DNA of 37,900 bases from Rhodopirellula sp. GTDB taxonomy: Bacteria; Planctomycetota; Planctomycetia; Pirellulales; Pirellulaceae. The stretch's first letter is position 1. Each line of letters opens with the position of its first letter. Made by a program: the position numbers and the translations under genes. Below the pieces are notes generated by a model. The model worked only from the letters and a program-made list of their open reading frames with translations. It had not been told where the DNA came from and did no database searches. The stretch is from NCBI GenBank assembly GCA_002690925.1, contig NZGD01000269.1, positions 1 to 37,900 of the forward strand. Direction: 5' to 3'. This document shows positions 35,010 to 37,900 of this stretch, in pieces.

Positions 35010-36068
35010 ATGAAGTCACTGCGACTACCGCGTTACGACCCTGAACAGTCTTACCAGTGGAATTACGACCATCCACCGGCTGTGCCGCGAATCGCTGTCC
35101 CTGAAATGTCTGGTCGTTGGCACTTTTGTGGACGTGAGGTAGCGTCTCCACTGGGCATTTCGGCTGGCCCGCTTCTTAATGGCCGTTGGTGCTGCTATTA
35201 CGCCCAGCTTGGTTTCGACGTCCTGACCTATAAAACGGTCAGAAGTCAACCGAGAGACTGTTACCCGATGCCGAACTTGCAGCCAGTCGAATGTGGGCAA
35301 TTGGATGGCACGCAGAGTCGCGTATCACCGAGCACGTCGATGCAGGGATCCTGGGCCGTTGCTTTTGGCATGCCATCCGCGGCGCCGGATACTTGGCGTC
35401 GGGACATTGAATGGACACGTCAGCAGCTTCCCCGAAACAAAGTTCTGTCTGTATCCATCGTAGGAACGATGCAAAAGGGTTGGGGAATCACCGAACTGGC
35501 CGCAGATTACGCAAAGTGTGCGAAGTGGGCACTTGAAAGTGGCGCTGATTGTATTGAAACAAATTTTTCCTGTCCCAACGTCACCACCTGTGACGGGCAA
35601 CTCTATCTCGATCTGAGAGCGTCCGCACTCGTCAGTGAGGCTGTGAAATCAGCAATTGGCCAGACACCGCTCATCATCAAAGTGGGCCACTTCGTCGACC
35701 AGCAAGTGATTCCCAAATTTTTGTCCGCTGTTGACGGGTATGCTAACGCTGTCTCGATGACCAACAGCATTGCAAGCCGCGTGGGCGAAACTGACAACGA
35801 ACTGATGTTCGAATCCCAGCAGCGGGGCATTTGTGGCCGTGCGATCTTAGATGCCTCGCTGGAACAAGTCAGGGCATTTGCTTTCGCGATTGAGGAATGT
35901 CACTCCAGAATCGAAGTCATCGGTTTGGGTGGGATTGAAACAGCCATGGACGTCACGCGTTATCTAAATGCTGGCGCCAGTGTTTGCCACCTCGCGACTC
36001 ATCCGATGGTCGACCCGACCTGTGGAATTAAGATCCGGGAACACCTTGCTAAACACCCCATCCGATGA
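35010..36068 (+). CDS. Dihydroorotate dehydrogenase-like FMN flavoprotein
   Basis: A 352-residue TIM-barrel protein related to DHODH and to the PreA dihydropyrimidine dehydrogenase subunit. Recognisable FMN-barrel blocks are SPLGISAGPLLNG (about 46-58), ETNFSCPNV (about 183-191), LIIKVGHF, SMTNSIASR, and the C-terminal phosphate-binding IGLGGIETAMDVTRYLNAGAS. No iron-sulfur cysteine clusters or signal peptide are present, so it should be cytosolic. The long N-terminal Trp/Tyr-rich segment (YDPEQSYQWNYDHPPAVP) is not typical of PyrD. Its position behind the sugar oxidoreductase genes, away from pyrimidine genes, suggests a different substrate, but a pyrimidine role cannot be excluded. Its stop codon is one base from the stop of the convergent DUF6807 gene. 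Confidence 0.83.
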   Translation: MKSLRLPRYDPEQSYQWNYDHPPAVPRIAVPEMSGRWHFCGREVASPLGISAGPLLNGRWCCYYAQLGFDVLTYKTVRSQPRDCYPMPNLQPVECGQLDGTQSRVSPSTSMQGSWAVAFGMPSAAPDTWRRDIEWTRQQLPRNKVLSVSIVGTMQKGWGITELAADYAKCAKWALESGADCIETNFSCPNVTTCDGQLYLDLRASALVSEAVKSAIGQTPLIIKVGHFVDQQVIPKFLSAVDGYANAVSMTNSIASRVGETDNELMFESQQRGICGRAILDASLEQVRAFAFAIEECHSRIEVIGLGGIETAMDVTRYLNAGASVCHLATHPMVDPTCGIKIREHLAKHPIR

Positions 36069-36069
36069 A

Positions 36070-37101
36070 TTATTTTTCGCCGGCATAGCGTTCGTAAATT
36101 TGCTGCAGGCTTCCTGAGGGCACTGCCCCATCATGAATCACTAAGCGATACCGCAAACGCATGGGAGTTTTGGTTGACAATGACACAGGCTTGCGTCCTG
36201 GGTAGGCAACATTCTGCATACTGTTTTTACGTCTCAGAATCCAAAACGGCGATGACCGTTCCGCTGAGTCACCCAGCTCATGATTTTCATTGCCGGACTC
36301 GATTTTTTTCGCACCGCGATTCACCACTGGATTTCCCGGATGCGACATGATTGCCAAGCCTCGCTGACCGTCACTGATGTCGACCCATGCCCCCCCCTGA
36401 ACTGCGGTCCTCGTTGGCTCGACTTCCCCACTGCCAAAACGAAACACTTGCTTGGAATTTAACTTAATCCGCGGCGAAAAACCTCCATAACCTTTTGCAT
36501 CGTCGCTGCCACCCAAATGGACGTTTTGCAACATGGCAAGCAGCGAAATATCAAAATCAACCGAACGCTGATTTTCTGTTTTACGATGAACAACGATGTG
36601 CGTTTCTTCCTTTACCACTGGCAACATCTCACCGTTAAGGTCTTTCAAGAGCGGCGACTTCCATAGCGTTACCAGATCGATGCCAACACACGCTTCATCG
36701 TCTCTTTGGACTGCGCCAGTTGTTGTTTGTGTGCATTGCCGAACAAAATCTTTGCAAAGCCACGGATCACCCAAAATCAAATCACCGACCGAAAGATGAT
36801 GCCAAGCCCAAAAAACCCCTCGATGGTGTCGATGGTCCTCAGGAAAATCTTCGGTGAAAACCTTGCCATCCAAGTCATACAGAGGGTGGACATAACCAGC
36901 ACGTGGCCAAGCACCATCCAATGAATTTTCCTGTATTTGATAAACGAGCACAGGTACCCCGTCCTCGGAGATTTCGACAACCTTTCCATCGCCTCGCGAC
37001 TGCAGATCGGACTCATCTGCATGCAAGGGTCCCGAGTCGCTTGCAACGCATGCCAGCAACAACATGCCAGTCCGAAAAGTAGAACGCAGTCCAATACACA
37101 T
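36070..37101 (-). CDS. DUF6807 (PmoA-like) exported protein
   Basis: About 343 residues from the ATG at 37101; a GTG at 37143 would add 14 residues. The N-terminus has a hydrophobic signal (RTGMLLLACVASDSGPLHA). The body matches the DUF6807 family often annotated PmoA-like: YVHPLYDLDGKVFTEDFPEDHRHHRGVFWAWHH (split about residues 70-105), with its His/Asp cluster, and later MSHPGNPVVNRG. The PmoA name comes from distant annotation and does not imply methane oxidation. Function is unknown; the family is common beside sugar oxidoreductases and sulfatases in planctomycetes. The gene is convergent with the DHODH-like gene with one base between stop codons, leaving no room for a separate terminator. 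Confidence 0.88.
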   Translation of the reverse strand: MCIGLRSTFRTGMLLLACVASDSGPLHADESDLQSRGDGKVVEISEDGVPVLVYQIQENSLDGAWPRAGYVHPLYDLDGKVFTEDFPEDHRHHRGVFWAWHHLSVGDLILGDPWLCKDFVRQCTQTTTGAVQRDDEACVGIDLVTLWKSPLLKDLNGEMLPVVKEETHIVVHRKTENQRSVDFDISLLAMLQNVHLGGSDDAKGYGGFSPRIKLNSKQVFRFGSGEVEPTRTAVQGGAWVDISDGQRGLAIMSHPGNPVVNRGAKKIESGNENHELGDSAERSSPFWILRRKNSMQNVAYPGRKPVSLSTKTPMRLRYRLVIHDGAVPSGSLQQIYERYAGEK

Positions 37102-37583
37102 TTGCTTGCCGTAAGTGCGAGAGGTAACGTGATTTATTCCCACAATACCACACGCCCATTGCGGCCGAAATAAATAAAACTTGTCCTACCTCGTGTCTGG
37201 CGTCGACTCAAGCTGGCTTGCTTGAGCCCTTGCCCGCCTCCATAACCATTCGTGACGATGTCGGCGAACACCTAAATTTCCGAACCCCATTGGCTCGAAC
37301 CAACAGCCTGGGTCTAGCCATTCGTATTTATCAAGCCCCGCTAATGAGTGCGCAGATACACCAGAACACCGGATTCTCCCAAGCCAACGCCTTAAATACA
37401 CACTCGGGGACATGCGATCTCACAGATTTTACATCGAACCGTCTTTGGGTAATGGCATTCCAAGCGGTCCTTATTTACCCTGTGGTTTGTTTCGATGCAG
37501 TGATCTCGATATTCTTAGATGTGATCTGCGACTTGCTTGTGGTTTCGCTAGGGCAGCCATTTGCGAGAGATTTTTGGTTTCCT
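37102..37583. other. Divergent intergenic region, no gene seen
   Basis: About 480 bp between the DUF6807 gene and the SHD1 gene. It contains a short hairpin CTCAAG-N8-CTTGAG (37207-37226) but no convincing gene, RNA or promoter pair. The open frame at 37412-37762 overlaps the SHD1 gene in another frame and is not credible. Confidence 0.45.
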
Positions 37584-37664
37584 ATGGAAACCCGCGCTCA
37601 AACATCCAAACCACGTTCGCCAAAGAGATGGCGATCCAAGCAAACTCACTACTGGAATTATCCG

Positions 37665-37900
37665 ATGAATCGTTTGATGCTCACTCTGTTCACTCTATGT
37701 GTAGCAGTCTTCACTCTAACTGGCTCCACGAATGCGGAAACATGGACGGACAATACGGGTAAGTTTCAAATTGAGGCCGAGTTCTCCGGCGTCAACGGAA
37801 AGAACGTTGTCCTGAAGAAGGCTGATGGAACGACCAGCGAAGTCCCTATCAACCGCGTGAGGGCCGCAAGCCATGCACGTGCGAAAGAGCTTTACACCGC
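37665..37900 (+). CDS. Secreted SHD1-domain protein, cut by the window edge
   Basis: The first 78 codons of a protein that continues past the window. From the ATG at 37665 there is a short signal peptide (MNRLMLTLFTLCVAVFTLTG, cleavage near TNAE). An SHD1 (SLA1 homology domain 1-like) repeat follows: WTDNTGKFQIEAEFSG, then VVLKKADGTTSEVPINRV. In planctomycetes this domain is common at the N-terminus of exported proteins, and its role there is unclear. An in-frame ATG at 37584 would add 27 basic residues ahead of the hydrophobic stretch and is an alternative start. No strong ribosome binding site distinguishes the two. Confidence 0.85.
   Translation, partial: MNRLMLTLFTLCVAVFTLTGSTNAETWTDNTGKFQIEAEFSGVNGKNVVLKKADGTTSEVPINRVRAASHARAKELYT

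Noticed and set aside
37270..37300. TTGGCTCGAACCAA segment as a tRNA T-arm
   Set aside because: It is only a short palindrome; the rest of the cloverleaf is absent.

Overview
The window is a gene-dense bacterial chromosome segment of roughly balanced base composition. It most likely comes from a planctomycete (PVC superphylum, Pirellulales-like). That placement is an inference from gene families typical of the group: two secreted S1 sulfatases, a ThuA + PVC-type dehydrogenase + CxxCH cytochrome fusion of about 1470 residues, a DUF1800/DUF1501 pair, a DUF6807 (PmoA-like) protein, a secreted SHD1-domain protein, a XylR-type regulator with an AraC output domain, a Ser/Thr kinase carrying PAS domains, and a tandem-duplicated UvrA. 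There are no rRNA or tRNA genes, CRISPR arrays, transposases or phage genes.

Layout: (1) 54-10786, all minus strand: a sulfatase, a Ser/Thr kinase with two C-terminal PAS domains, and a giant double UvrA with an extra C-terminal domain. A perfect 17-bp dyad lies just upstream of uvrA. (2) 11458-12616, minus: an orphan ParA ATPase preceded by an 85-residue partner candidate. (3) 13065-13811, plus: an unrecognised secreted protein with a sigma-54-like site upstream and a probable frameshift near its 3' end. (4) 14172-18259, plus: DUF1800, DUF1501 and a Rieske ferredoxin. A good sigma-70-type promoter and a repeat-rich leader precede DUF1800, and two tetraloop hairpins sit between DUF1800 and DUF1501. 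(5) 18353-23107, minus: clpB and dnaK, with a strong intrinsic terminator between them. (6) 23635-24765, plus: PheA, whose chorismate mutase domain looks catalytically degraded. (7) 24766-25862: a regulatory stretch with a 16-bp perfect palindrome about 110 bp upstream of a near-consensus sigma-54 promoter, then a doubtful small ORF. (8) 25863-37101: a carbohydrate-use neighbourhood with a sulfatase, a XylR-like regulator (minus), and, divergent from it, a run of Gfo/Idh/MocA-like protein, ThuA/PVC-dehydrogenase/cytochrome c and DHODH-like flavoprotein. A convergent DUF6807 protein follows. (9) the window ends inside an SHD1-domain protein.

Regions 1 and 5 are housekeeping (DNA repair, protein quality control). 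Regions 4 and 8 are mostly exported proteins. In region 8 the sugar-sensing regulator sits next to a sulfatase and an oxidoreductase/cytochrome set, which suggests a locus for a sulfated or otherwise modified sugar; the substrate cannot be read from sequence. The most unusual items are the double UvrA with its extension and upstream dyad, the sigma-54 promoter/palindrome arrangement, the Gfo/Idh protein without its usual EKP lysine, and the degenerate chorismate mutase domain.
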